A stretch of DNA of 64,000 bases from RFSX01 sp964591455 (GTDB lineage: Bacteria; Bacteroidota; Bacteroidia; Chitinophagales; Saprospiraceae): NCBI GenBank assembly GCA_964591455.1, contig CAZQDZ010000010.1, positions 55,027-119,026 of the forward strand, written 5' to 3'. A program made the position numbers and the translations under genes. The notes below the pieces were generated by a model that saw nothing but the letters and a program-made list of their open reading frames with translations, searched no databases and was not told the DNA's origin. Of the stretch, positions 1 through 8,215 are shown piece after piece; position 1 is the stretch's first letter; the number at the start of each line of letters is the position of its first letter.

Positions 1-2964
1 ATTTTGATTAAAGTCTAATTGGTTGTCTTCATATATCTGACGCCAATGACTGGCAATTTTTTCAGCTATCTGTGCTTCATTTATATTGGTCTTGCGTGTA
101 ATATCTTGTCCTCTTGGCGTATCTATAAAAATCAACCTCTCTTGTATAAGGGTCTCTTGTATTGTATCCTTTCCCTTGATTGCAGGGGGTAGAGATAATC
201 TTGATACACCTTCCAGGATAGACAATTTTCCATTATAAAATTCATCGCTTACGACCCTTACTATATCACGATGCATCCTGCCTTGATTTTCTAATCCGCC
301 TATGGCCCATTCCCATCCATTGGCTGCACACTGCTTATACATTCTTTCGAAGAGGGACATTCTACTATCTACTAGACCTATCGAAACCAACTGGGAATCT
401 TTCACCTTACTTTGGTTTGAATCCTGTGTGACCACTGCTGGTAATTGTTTATGGTCACCGATTAAGATGAACCTACTAAATTTTCCAAGCATTCCTACTA
501 GCATAGGCTCCAGCAGTTGTGAAGCCTCATCTACAATCACAGTATCAAAATTTTTCAATGCGTACAATTCTCTTTTGCCTTGGAAGGAAGATACTGTAGA
601 AATAAAAACACGATGTGATTCAAAGACCTCTAGGAATTCTTTCCTATTAGATAAATTCTCTGTTTTACTAGATAATAAATTGTCTTTATAACTATCCGCA
701 GTAGAATACCTTGATCCTACTCTGATGTATGCTTTACCTATGACCGACTGTGCGGCTGCACATATTTCATCCACAGCTCTATTCGTATAAGCCAGTAACA
801 GGATTGTTTCCTCAGTATGATGATATAGATGATAAATCATCTGAGCTATCATTACACTCGTCTTACCCGTACCTGGTGGTCCCCATAGCAAAAAATAATC
901 CTCGCATGACAATGCCCTGTTGAGCAGAGTCATTTGTTCATAAGTCAATCCTTCTGGACTATATTCAGTAAAGGCTTTTGGTTTTTCAGGAGGTGCTGCG
1001 CATAATATCTTTAGACGGTAAGATTCATCAGATATCATATATTCATAGAGCCCGTGGAATTGTTTTCTGAATCCGCTATCTAATACATCAGCCTCAAGAT
1101 TCCAGAAACGATACTTTCTGAATATATCAAAGTTCTTTTGGCGAGCTCTCAATCTTACTGTCACACCTTCTGATGAAATAGCGAGAATAGTACATTTAAA
1201 TAATTGATGACTTAAAACTGAGACTTCCTCACTTTCAAAAGGGTATAAAACCGTAATATCCCCTACCCTGAATTTTGAAAGTCGATGACTAGCCTCCGTG
1301 AAAGTCAGCGTAAGAGTAGGTACTGTCGCATCTGTATCATTAGAGCTCACCTCCATATGTGATAATATGGTGAACATATCCGCCTTCTCCATCATAGGGT
1401 CTAACCACAGAGATGCTAATCCATTAGAAGTATATATACCATGTCTGCCTATCTTAGACAATTGGAATTCTCTCGAAATAAATGATATAAAATTCCTAAA
1501 GTATGACTGTTCCATTTCTGTGAGCCTTCCATAACCATCCCAAAAGCGCTTTGCATCACGTTTGAGAAATGTGTAACCTTCTGGTATATTTTTGGGGTCT
1601 AATCTGGAAAGGATATAAGCATAGTCATCATCATCCACTTTTGTCAGTATCTCTTCTAGAAGGACAATCTTATTTCTTATCCTCATAGCCTCCAGCTGCT
1701 TATCTCTCACCTTGGGTGCAAACCTGAGTCTCTTGCCATCATGCCCAGAGTACAAGATATAGTTCGTGGATTTTACTTTTCCATTATATACCGATTCCAA
1801 TATGAGGTCGTAAAGTAAGGTCTGCAAATAATGATTTTGATTCAATCCATATTTATGCGCTTGATATAGGCGACCACTTTTAAGTTCTACGATATCTGAT
1901 TTTGATTGGCTTTCATTATAATGATAGAGATCTAACCTTCCTTGAAGGCCAAATTCATTAGAGTAAAAACTCGGCTCCAGATAAGATCTCTCTTTTGTTA
2001 TACCCGCCTCTGACAATTCTGAGGAAACTACTTTCTTCAAATTCTCAAAATGCACTTTGACCTTGGAGATACAATCCTTGACTTCTGCATCAGTCATCAA
2101 GGAGAATGCTTCAGGGGCCATCCTGAAAGTTTGCTGCATCACATCAGAAAATTGTAAAGTAGGGTTATGGATCAGGTCATCTAAAAATTGGTTGACTATA
2201 TTTCCAATAAGCATATGCACTGATGAATCCGAAGGAATCAACTTTCTACCAAGATAAGCTAAGGCTGTAGCACCTGCAGTAGAAAAGCATTCTGAGATGG
2301 AGGTAACCCCAAAAAGCATATCAGGTCTAAGAACGACCGCTTTGGCAGTAGCTGGTTCGTCGTCATAGAAAGTGACATCGACCAGATTCACCACCAAAGG
2401 AAGTGTCATATATTTTTTGACTTGTTTGAGCTCCTTTTGTAATTCTGTGCTCTTAAGGGATACCATGATAACGTCATCCGGATCCTCTTTGGTTATCATA
2501 GAAAAATGTTGGACGTCATCACTGATACTCACAAGCAGTCCTTCTACTACCCTTTTGTATTCTGTTTTATGTTTTTCTCTTTTTCCTAGACTAATCGATG
2601 GGCGGAAATAATCTTTATTCCATGCATAAGTAGTTGTGGATTGCGCTATGGCATGAATAAGGTACAATCCAAAGTTTCCAAAATCCTCTACATCTTCTTC
2701 TTCCACTGCCCCCTTTTCCATCATCTTACGGAAGTAATGAGATTCAAAAATCAGACTGCCGGGTAGATTGAAATGCACTCCAGCATAAGCGATCCGTGAA
2801 AACAAGGTGGTAAATGCAATGGATTTAGACGTGGTCAATTTTTCAAAAAACAAGGAGTAACATTGGAATATTTGCTGCAACCACCTTTTGTCTTTAACCT
2901 CAACATTGGCCAAATGGCTCATTTGAACCTCGAAGAGTGCCAAGTCTAATTCTGGAATTACCAT
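1..2964 (-). CDS. DNA2-like superfamily 1 helicase with Cas4-like nuclease motif (3' partial)
   Basis: The minus-strand frame is open for 988 codons from ATG at 2964 to the window edge, so the C-terminus (helicase motifs IV-VI) is missing. Around residues 340-365 a GRLDLYHY stretch followed by DIVELKSGR gives the D...ExK pattern of Cas4/RecB-type PD-(D/E)XK nucleases. The helicase core follows: Walker A GPPGTGKT near residue 695, VDEASQ (motif II) near 812 and GDHKQLPAV (motif III) near 835. This order resembles DNA2 and related bacterial AAA_11/AAA_12 helicase-nucleases that act on DNA ends or flaps. The four Fe-S cysteines of Cas4/Dna2 are not evident, so a cluster may be lacking. The role in repair or defence cannot be decided from the visible part; no defence partner is adjacent. 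Confidence 0.85.
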   Translation of the reverse strand, partial: MVIPELDLALFEVQMSHLANVEVKDKRWLQQIFQCYSLFFEKLTTSKSIAFTTLFSRIAYAGVHFNLPGSLIFESHYFRKMMEKGAVEEEDVEDFGNFGLYLIHAIAQSTTTYAWNKDYFRPSISLGKREKHKTEYKRVVEGLLVSISDDVQHFSMITKEDPDDVIMVSLKSTELQKELKQVKKYMTLPLVVNLVDVTFYDDEPATAKAVVLRPDMLFGVTSISECFSTAGATALAYLGRKLIPSDSSVHMLIGNIVNQFLDDLIHNPTLQFSDVMQQTFRMAPEAFSLMTDAEVKDCISKVKVHFENLKKVVSSELSEAGITKERSYLEPSFYSNEFGLQGRLDLYHYNESQSKSDIVELKSGRLYQAHKYGLNQNHYLQTLLYDLILESVYNGKVKSTNYILYSGHDGKRLRFAPKVRDKQLEAMRIRNKIVLLEEILTKVDDDDYAYILSRLDPKNIPEGYTFLKRDAKRFWDGYGRLTEMEQSYFRNFISFISREFQLSKIGRHGIYTSNGLASLWLDPMMEKADMFTILSHMEVSSNDTDATVPTLTLTFTEASHRLSKFRVGDITVLYPFESEEVSVLSHQLFKCTILAISSEGVTVRLRARQKNFDIFRKYRFWNLEADVLDSGFRKQFHGLYEYMISDESYRLKILCAAPPEKPKAFTEYSPEGLTYEQMTLLNRALSCEDYFLLWGPPGTGKTSVMIAQMIYHLYHHTEETILLLAYTNRAVDEICAAAQSVIGKAYIRVGSRYSTADSYKDNLLSSKTENLSNRKEFLEVFESHRVFISTVSSFQGKRELYALKNFDTVIVDEASQLLEPMLVGMLGKFSRFILIGDHKQLPAVVTQDSNQSKVKDSQLVSIGLVDSRMSLFERMYKQCAANGWEWAIGGLENQGRMHRDIVRVVSDEFYNGKLSILEGVSRLSLPPAIKGKDTIQETLIQERLIFIDTPRGQDITRKTNINEAQIAEKIASHWRQIYEDNQLDFNQN

Positions 2965-3123
2965 AGTCCTACCAACTTAGGAAAAAAATATGAACCACTG
3001 GACCTTAAGCAATAAAGTCTAATTGTGAGGTGCTAAATGGTATTTAAATCCAAAATTCTAAAAAATTAACATTTTAATTCTCCACATGGGGAACTAACAT
3101 TTCCTTAGATATATTAAGATAAA

Positions 3124-3154
3124 TTGTGATATCGTTGTAATAGCCTTATTTTTG
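3124..3154 (+). promoter_or_regulatory. Bacteroidota-type core promoter for the DUF937-OmpA gene
   Basis: TTG at 3124-3126 and TATTTTTG at 3147-3154 are 20 bases apart, matching the -33/-7 pattern TTG-N20-TAnnTTTG. The predicted leader before the ATG at 3276 is about 115 bases. The rest of the 311-base gap 2965-3275 is AT-rich and shows nothing else recognisable. Confidence 0.5.
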
Positions 3155-3275
3155 GCTAGGATTGTTCCTATCTATATCGGTGTTCAATAAGTTAACTACA
3201 CTCTTCCCAACCACTTTTTATTGATTACCCGACCGTAAACGAAAAACTAATATTTCAAATCTAAATACTACTAAA

Positions 3276-4694
3276 ATGAATTTATTGGATATGGTAAAGG
3301 ATCAGGTGTCTGGTTCTTTAGTTTCAAACGCTTCTAAATTTTTAGGAGAATCTGAGTCTGGTGTACAGAAAGCATTGGATGGTATTTTTCCTGCACTTTT
3401 AGGAAAAATGGCTGACACTGCTGATGACAGTAACGGACTGACTAAGTTATTTGATATGGCTAAAGGTCAGGATGATGGCATCTTAGATGATATAGGAGGA
3501 CTTTTCGGCGGCGGAGCTGGAAATGTTGCTAAACTTATGAATGGAGGATCAGGAATTCTTAATCTACTATTGGGTAACTCTACAGGAGGATTAATAGACA
3601 AGTTAGCTGGCTTTAGCGGACTTAAAGGAAGTGCAGCTTCATCATTAATTAAGATGGCGGCTCCTTTCTTAATGTCAATGGTTGGCAGACACATTAAAAA
3701 CAAGGCTTTGGATGCTGTAGGACTAGGTAAGTTCTTAGGGTCTCAGAGACAATATGCTAAATCTAGCATGCCTGGCGGTTTGCTTTCTGCATTGGGAGGC
3801 AGTTTCTTAGGAAAAGGCGCAAGTGCCGTTTCTGGATTAGCTAATGAGGGTATGGATGCAGGCAAAAGAGTTGTAGGCGGTGCTGCAGATGCAGCTGGAA
3901 AGGTTGTCGGTGGCGCATCTAACGCGGCAGGCAAGGTTGTCGGCGGTGCTGGCAAAGTAGTTGGCGGAGCCGCTAATGTTGTCGGTGATGTAGGTGGAGC
4001 TGCAGTTAAAACTGGAGGATCAATCTTCAGATGGTTAATTCCAGTGTTATTAGGAATCGGCGTACTCGGATTTTTCTTCAAGGATTCAATTTTTGGTGAT
4101 GCTGTAGAAAAAGCCAAAGGTGCTGTAGAAAAAACGGCTGATATGGCTGGTGATGCAGCTAAAGGTGCTGCTGACATGGCTGGTGATGCTGCTGGTGCTA
4201 TGGGTGATGCTGCTAAAGGCGCTATGGGTGCAGTAGGAGATGTATTCTCTAAAGTAGACGATGTAGCTCTAAAGGCGCTAGATGGTATCAAATTCACAGC
4301 TGGTTCAGCTGGTTCTCAAATGATGGACTTCGTCAAAGGTGGTTTTAAAGGTGATGGAAGATTTACATTTAAGAATCTAACTTTTGCCACAGGATCAGCA
4401 AAGATTGATGGTGCTACCGGTGTAGAGGTAGACAACATGGCTTCAATATTAAAAGCATATCCTGGTGTATCTGTAAGTGTAGAAGGCTATACAGATAATA
4501 CTGGAGACGCTGCAGGTAACGTACAATTATCACAGTCTAGAGCAGATGCAGTACTGGCAAGATTGATTGCTCAAGGTATTGATGGATCTAGAATCATGGC
4601 TAAAGGATACGGAGATGCGAATCCTGTAGGAGATAATTCTACTGCTGAAGGTAGAGCAATGAATAGAAGAATAGAGATGGTTATTTCTAAATAA
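3276..4694 (+). CDS. DUF937 - transmembrane - OmpA-like peptidoglycan-binding protein
   Basis: The 472-residue product begins with a DUF937/YidB-like region (residues 1-150; LLDMVKDQV, GIFPALLGKMA). A Gly/Ala-rich repeat follows (about 195-245, copies of AGKVVGGA), then one membrane segment at 252-269, an Ala-rich helical repeat (about 275-325, MAGDAAKGA type) and a C-terminal OmpA/MotB domain (363-472). The OmpA domain has VEGYTDNTG, LSQSRADAV and NRRIEM, the usual peptidoglycan-binding positions. There is no cleavable signal peptide, so the DUF937 half should be cytoplasmic and the OmpA half periplasmic. DUF937 proteins have no settled function. The gene is monocistronic, with its own promoter and terminator. 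Domain calls are secure; the cellular role is unknown. Confidence 0.88.
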   Translation: MNLLDMVKDQVSGSLVSNASKFLGESESGVQKALDGIFPALLGKMADTADDSNGLTKLFDMAKGQDDGILDDIGGLFGGGAGNVAKLMNGGSGILNLLLGNSTGGLIDKLAGFSGLKGSAASSLIKMAAPFLMSMVGRHIKNKALDAVGLGKFLGSQRQYAKSSMPGGLLSALGGSFLGKGASAVSGLANEGMDAGKRVVGGAADAAGKVVGGASNAAGKVVGGAGKVVGGAANVVGDVGGAAVKTGGSIFRWLIPVLLGIGVLGFFFKDSIFGDAVEKAKGAVEKTADMAGDAAKGAADMAGDAAGAMGDAAKGAMGAVGDVFSKVDDVALKALDGIKFTAGSAGSQMMDFVKGGFKGDGRFTFKNLTFATGSAKIDGATGVEVDNMASILKAYPGVSVSVEGYTDNTGDAAGNVQLSQSRADAVLARLIAQGIDGSRIMAKGYGDANPVGDNSTAEGRAMNRRIEMVISK

Positions 4695-4724
4695 GAGATA
4701 ATATTTCAAAAGTGATACACATCC

Positions 4725-4753
4725 CGGCAAGTTGTCTTGTCGGGATTTTTTTT
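4725..4753 (+). terminator. Rho-independent terminator after the OmpA gene
   Basis: CCCGGCAAG and CTTGTCGGG form a nine-pair stem (one G-U) around TTGT, followed by a run of T. Its position shows that the next gene cannot start at the GTG at 4712. Confidence 0.8.
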
Positions 4754-4786
4754 GCCCGTGACCAAAGTCTTGAGTACCTTGAGATT

Positions 4787-6070
4787 GTGTATAATCATTG
4801 GAAAAAATATGCTTACTGGATTGTAATTATTACAGTCTTATTGTGCCTATCCAGTTGTCAATTGAAATCACAATCTTCTCATCTAATTATTCTCGATGAA
4901 AAGAAAGAAAAAATATCATTTCCCTTTGACCTAGTTAACGGTCTCATCATTGTCAAAGCCAAATTAGGAGGATTCAGAGATGTAAATATGTTATTAGATA
5001 CGGGCGCTGAAAATCTCATCCTCTTTAACAGAGACATCAAGAAAGAACTCGATATCCCTGACGGAAAAGAAGTTGTCATTAAAGGCGCCGATTTAATCCA
5101 AAAAATTAGTGGTCAGATCTGTCGAAATATTCTCATCACACTGCCCAACAACACACCTATCAGCAGAGATTTTATCATTTTAGATGAGAACTTTTTGAAT
5201 TTCAACGAATCCATCGGTGTACATATAGACGGTTTGATGGGTGGACGGCTCTTTTGGGGTTCTGTAATGGAAATTAACTACAAGAAGCGGACTATTACTT
5301 TTTATAAAAAAAATGCTTTTACTCCCCCTACCAAAAGAGGCTTCCAACGAATTCCCATCGGAATTGAAGACCACAAACCTTACATAACCAGTGAAATATC
5401 ACTATTTACAGGCACTGGCGCTAAGATGAAGTTATTGCTGGACACAGGGTCTTCCTTAGGCATATTGTTGTTTATAAATGAAGATAAGGAATTTCAACTG
5501 CCTGAAAAATTTGTAGAAGGTCCTCTAGGCATAGGACTAGGAGGAGATATAATAGGCTATCAGGCTAAATTCAAATCATTGAATATCACCAACTCACTAT
5601 TCTTCAATAGCGTAGTCGCCAACTACCAAGTGATTAATGAGGACCTGGACAAAAGACTCATCAATAATCGAAATGGTCTCATAGGCAATCCCATTCTGTC
5701 TCGTTTCCATGTCATTATCGATTATGTATCCTCGGAGTTATATCTCAAACCACTTAAAAACTACAACAAGAATCTGGAGTATGACAAGTCCGGATTGGTT
5801 GTCTATGCTGCAGGTAAAAATCTAAACCAATTTGTGATAAGGTATGTAATTAAGAACACCCCAGCGCACAAAGCGGGATTGCAAACAGGAGATATTATAA
5901 AACGCATCGGGTGGACACCAACAAGAATCCTATCCTTAGCCTCAGTCAATCGAAAACTGGATAAGAAAGAAGGCAAGAAAGTTAAAATGATAATCATCAG
6001 GGAGGGTAAAAAGCTAAGGAAAAGCTTCATCCTAGAGGATTATCTCAGTGTCCCAGACTTTATTTATTAA
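4787..6070 (+). CDS. Retropepsin-like aspartyl protease with PDZ domain, lipoprotein
   Basis: Two aspartyl protease signatures are visible, LLDTGAEN and LLDTGSS, about 155 residues apart, as expected for a two-lobed gag/pepsin-like fold. A C-terminal PDZ domain carries HKAGLQTGDIIKRIG. The N-terminus has a hydrophobic segment ending in LCLSSC, a lipobox, so the mature protein is probably anchored to a membrane and faces the periplasm or outside. The frame is open from GTG 4712, but that codon lies before the upstream terminator; GTG at 4787 gives a normal lipoprotein signal peptide and is preferred. Similar aspartyl protease/PDZ proteins are common in Bacteroidota, mostly without known substrates. 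Confidence 0.8.
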   Translation: MYNHWKKYAYWIVIITVLLCLSSCQLKSQSSHLIILDEKKEKISFPFDLVNGLIIVKAKLGGFRDVNMLLDTGAENLILFNRDIKKELDIPDGKEVVIKGADLIQKISGQICRNILITLPNNTPISRDFIILDENFLNFNESIGVHIDGLMGGRLFWGSVMEINYKKRTITFYKKNAFTPPTKRGFQRIPIGIEDHKPYITSEISLFTGTGAKMKLLLDTGSSLGILLFINEDKEFQLPEKFVEGPLGIGLGGDIIGYQAKFKSLNITNSLFFNSVVANYQVINEDLDKRLINNRNGLIGNPILSRFHVIIDYVSSELYLKPLKNYNKNLEYDKSGLVVYAAGKNLNQFVIRYVIKNTPAHKAGLQTGDIIKRIGWTPTRILSLASVNRKLDKKEGKKVKMIIIREGKKLRKSFILEDYLSVPDFIY

Positions 6071-6151
6071 GCCGACAAGGGTTAGGTGTTATCCAGGGCG
6101 CTACTATCTATCTAAAATTCAATCGATTATACATATATTTTTTTTCTATAC

Positions 6152-6184
6152 AAATGACTTGCATAGATTTGATGTAAGTCATTT
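6152..6184. repeat. Inverted repeat (13-pair hairpin) upstream of rplU promoter
   Basis: AAATGACTTGCAT and ATGTAAGTCATTT pair with one G-U around a 7-base loop. No T run follows on the plus strand. It could be an operator or a weak terminator of the preceding gene. Confidence 0.4.
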
Positions 6185-6213
6185 ATAATCAGTGATTTGG
6201 GTGTTGGTGAGTA

Positions 6214-6244
6214 TTGGAAAAAGGATTAGAAAAGCATATCTTTG
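6214..6244 (+). promoter_or_regulatory. rplU-rpmA core promoter
   Basis: TTG at 6214-6216 and TATCTTTG at 6237-6244, spaced by 20 bases, match the Bacteroidota sigma consensus very well. The leader to the rplU ATG at 6277 is about 25 bases. Confidence 0.75.
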
Positions 6245-6276
6245 CAATCCTTTTGAAAAAACTCTAAAACAAGAGC

Positions 6277-6582
6277 ATGTTCGCGATAGTAGAAATACAA
6301 GGTAAGCAATTTAAGGTGGAGTCAGGTCAGGAAATATATGTCCACAGACTTGACGCTGCGGAAGGAGATTCTGTCAGTTTTGATAATATTCTCATGACTT
6401 CAGATGGTAGTAATACCAATGTGGGTACGCCGACAGTTGCAGGTAGTGTAAAAGCAACCGTTCTTAATCATGCTAAAGGTGATAAAGTTATTGTGTTTAA
6501 AAAGAAAAGAAGAAAAGGCTATAAAGTGAAAAATGGTCACAGACAAGCTTTTTCCAAAATCAAAATAGACTCTATAGCCTAA
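6277..6582 (+). CDS. rplU: 50S ribosomal protein L21
   Basis: The 101-residue protein matches bacterial L21 throughout. It opens with MFAIVEIQGKQFKV and has the basic KKRRKGYKVKNGHRQ stretch near residues 73-87 that contacts 23S rRNA. Length is normal for the family, so the extension seen in some L21 proteins is absent here and is carried by L27 instead. It forms an operon with rpmA, 42 bases downstream. Confidence 0.97.
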   Translation: MFAIVEIQGKQFKVESGQEIYVHRLDAAEGDSVSFDNILMTSDGSNTNVGTPTVAGSVKATVLNHAKGDKVIVFKKKRRKGYKVKNGHRQAFSKIKIDSIA

Positions 6583-6624
6583 GCTGGGGAACACATCATT
6601 TATAATCTGAAAAAGTAAAATACC

Positions 6625-7329
6625 ATGGCACATAAGAAGGGAGTAGGTAGTACGGATAATGGAAGAGATAGCAATCCGAAATTTCTAGGCGTAAAGCTCT
6701 TTGGTGGGCAGTATGCCAAAGCTGGAAATATAATAGTTCGACAAAGAGGGACTAAGTTTCACCCAGGAAACAATGTCTATATGGGTAGAGACCATACCCT
6801 TCATGCTAAGATAGAAGGCTATGTAAATTTTGAGACTAAGAAGAAAGGCAGAACCTACGTCAATATCCTACCTATGGATGGTGATGGTGGTGCAGCAGTC
6901 AAATCGCCAAAGGCAAGAAAAGCAGAAGCACAACCAAAAGCTGCCACACCTAAGAAAGCGACTCCTGCAAAAGCAAGCGCTCCAGCTGCACCTGCTGCAC
7001 CTGCTCCTAAAGCAGAAGCTATTACACCTGCTACACCTGCAGTAGGAGGAAAGCCAGATAAATTGACTAAAATAGAAGGCATCGGTCCTAAGATAGCTGA
7101 GCATCTTGGCGCTGCAGGCATTATCACCTTTTCTGATCTAGCGGCAGCCCCAGTAGGCAGACTGAAAGAAATATTAGAAGCTGCAGGCCCAAGATACAGA
7201 GTGCATATTCCTGATACATGGCCTCAACAATCCAAGTTGGCTGCCGAAGGCAAATGGGATGAACTCAAAGTGCTTCAAGATAAATTAGACGGTGGAAGAC
7301 CTGAAGCCAAAGGAGGAGAAGAAGAATAA
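6625..7329 (+). CDS. rpmA: 50S ribosomal protein L27 with C-terminal helix-hairpin-helix extension
   Basis: Residues 1-85 are a complete L27 (AHKKGVGST start, GGQYAKAGNIIVRQRG, KFHPGNNV), without the cleavable N-terminal extension of Firmicutes. The protein continues to 234 residues, nearly three times the usual length. A Lys/Ala/Pro-rich linker (about 90-140) leads into a C-terminal domain at about 143-229 with LTKIEGIGPKIAEHL, an HhH motif, then AGPRYRVH, WPQQSKLAA, GKWDEL and KLDGG. The same domain ends three proteins at 20810-25440. Fusions of an HhH-type domain to L21 are known in alphaproteobacteria; fusion to L27 is the analogous arrangement. The extension would project from the 50S subunit and might bind RNA, DNA or a partner. 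That role is inference. Confidence 0.93.
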   Translation: MAHKKGVGSTDNGRDSNPKFLGVKLFGGQYAKAGNIIVRQRGTKFHPGNNVYMGRDHTLHAKIEGYVNFETKKKGRTYVNILPMDGDGGAAVKSPKARKAEAQPKAATPKKATPAKASAPAAPAAPAPKAEAITPATPAVGGKPDKLTKIEGIGPKIAEHLGAAGIITFSDLAAAPVGRLKEILEAAGPRYRVHIPDTWPQQSKLAAEGKWDELKVLQDKLDGGRPEAKGGEEE

Positions 7330-7354
7330 GACTTTTCAATAGTCTATTTGATAT

Positions 7355-7393
7355 AAAAGAGGCTGTCTCATAACTTGAGTCAGCCTCTTTTTT
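7355..7393. terminator. Bidirectional terminator between rpmA and the TPR/SH3 gene
   Basis: AAAAGAGGCTG and CAGCCTCTTTT form an 11-pair stem with A/T tracts on both sides, between two convergent genes. Confidence 0.8.
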
Positions 7394-7411
7394 ATGCCCT
7401 AGTAATGAATC

Positions 7412-8179
7412 CTACTCAGCAAATTCTGTTTCATTCACTCTCTGAACACTTTGCTTTGTCACCCACCCTATTTCTTTATTCACTAAACTGACCCTGTACC
7501 ACTCATCTAATTCATCAAAAATCTTGACCTTGACGCCTTCTGAAAGGGCTTCAAACTCCTCAGATCGCTCATCAGCTGCTTCATATAGCGCGGTATCCCT
7601 AACCACAATCGCCATTGAATTATCTTTCAGTTGGGCATAAGATGATCTGCCAGCGAGATGGAAGATTATCAGTATAACAGCTCCTATAATCATTAAAGAA
7701 AAGCCTTTAACTCTAAGCTTATTATCAGTCCCTAGTCTCCATTTACATACCCCAAGTACGATAACGACCCCTGCTAGCAAACTAAGTATGAACCAGATAA
7801 GCGGAGAAAGGAATCCTGAAAGACTTTTCCAAGCACGAAACAAGACAAAGTCTGGTACTTCTATCACAGCCGTATCCACTCTATCTCTTGCCAACACTAG
7901 ATTCTGATTAATTAGTTTATCTGAAGGTTCTGCTAGGTGGGCTTTCTCTAGATACAATACCGCTTTACCTAATTGGTCCAGATGTAAGTAGGAAGTACCT
8001 ACATTATAGAGCAATTCGGGAGAGGAATACCCCTGGTCTAATAACTTAGAATATTCTGATATCGCTGATACATAGTTGCCCTCCCCAAATGCAGCATTGC
8101 CACTTTCAAATATTTTATCACTCTGGCCTAATAGACCAGAAGCTATCATCAACCATATAAGCAAGCCACTAATTCTCAT
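7412..8179 (-). CDS. TPR and SH3-like membrane protein (BatE-like)
   Basis: The 255-residue protein has a signal peptide (about 1-19), TPR helices (about 22-100, including YVSAISEYSKLLDQGY and ELLYNVGTSYLHL), two membrane helices (about 127-147 and 159-177), and a C-terminal bacterial SH3-like region (about 190-250) with EWYRVSLVNKEIGWV. This matches BatE-type proteins, but the usual neighbours (BatA/BatB/BatD, MoxR ATPase) are not here. The downstream side shares a bidirectional terminator with rpmA. It probably works in the periplasm or cell envelope; no specific function can be assigned. Confidence 0.75.
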   Translation of the reverse strand: MRISGLLIWLMIASGLLGQSDKIFESGNAAFGEGNYVSAISEYSKLLDQGYSSPELLYNVGTSYLHLDQLGKAVLYLEKAHLAEPSDKLINQNLVLARDRVDTAVIEVPDFVLFRAWKSLSGFLSPLIWFILSLLAGVVIVLGVCKWRLGTDNKLRVKGFSLMIIGAVILIIFHLAGRSSYAQLKDNSMAIVVRDTALYEAADERSEEFEALSEGVKVKIFDELDEWYRVSLVNKEIGWVTKQSVQRVNETEFAE

Positions 8180-8215
8180 TTTGCCAAAAATAATATTTAA
8201 GCCAGAAAAGCCATA

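Noticed and set aside
302..2611. Four plus-strand frames in the first 3 kb
   Set aside because: All lie antisense to the continuous helicase frame.
3743..4297. Ala/Pro/Thr-rich antisense frame in the OmpA gene
   Set aside because: A shadow of the Gly/Ala repeat of the real gene.
4712..4786. GTG start for the aspartyl protease
   Set aside because: The segment encodes the upstream gene's terminator hairpin; GTG 4787 gives a proper lipoprotein signal.
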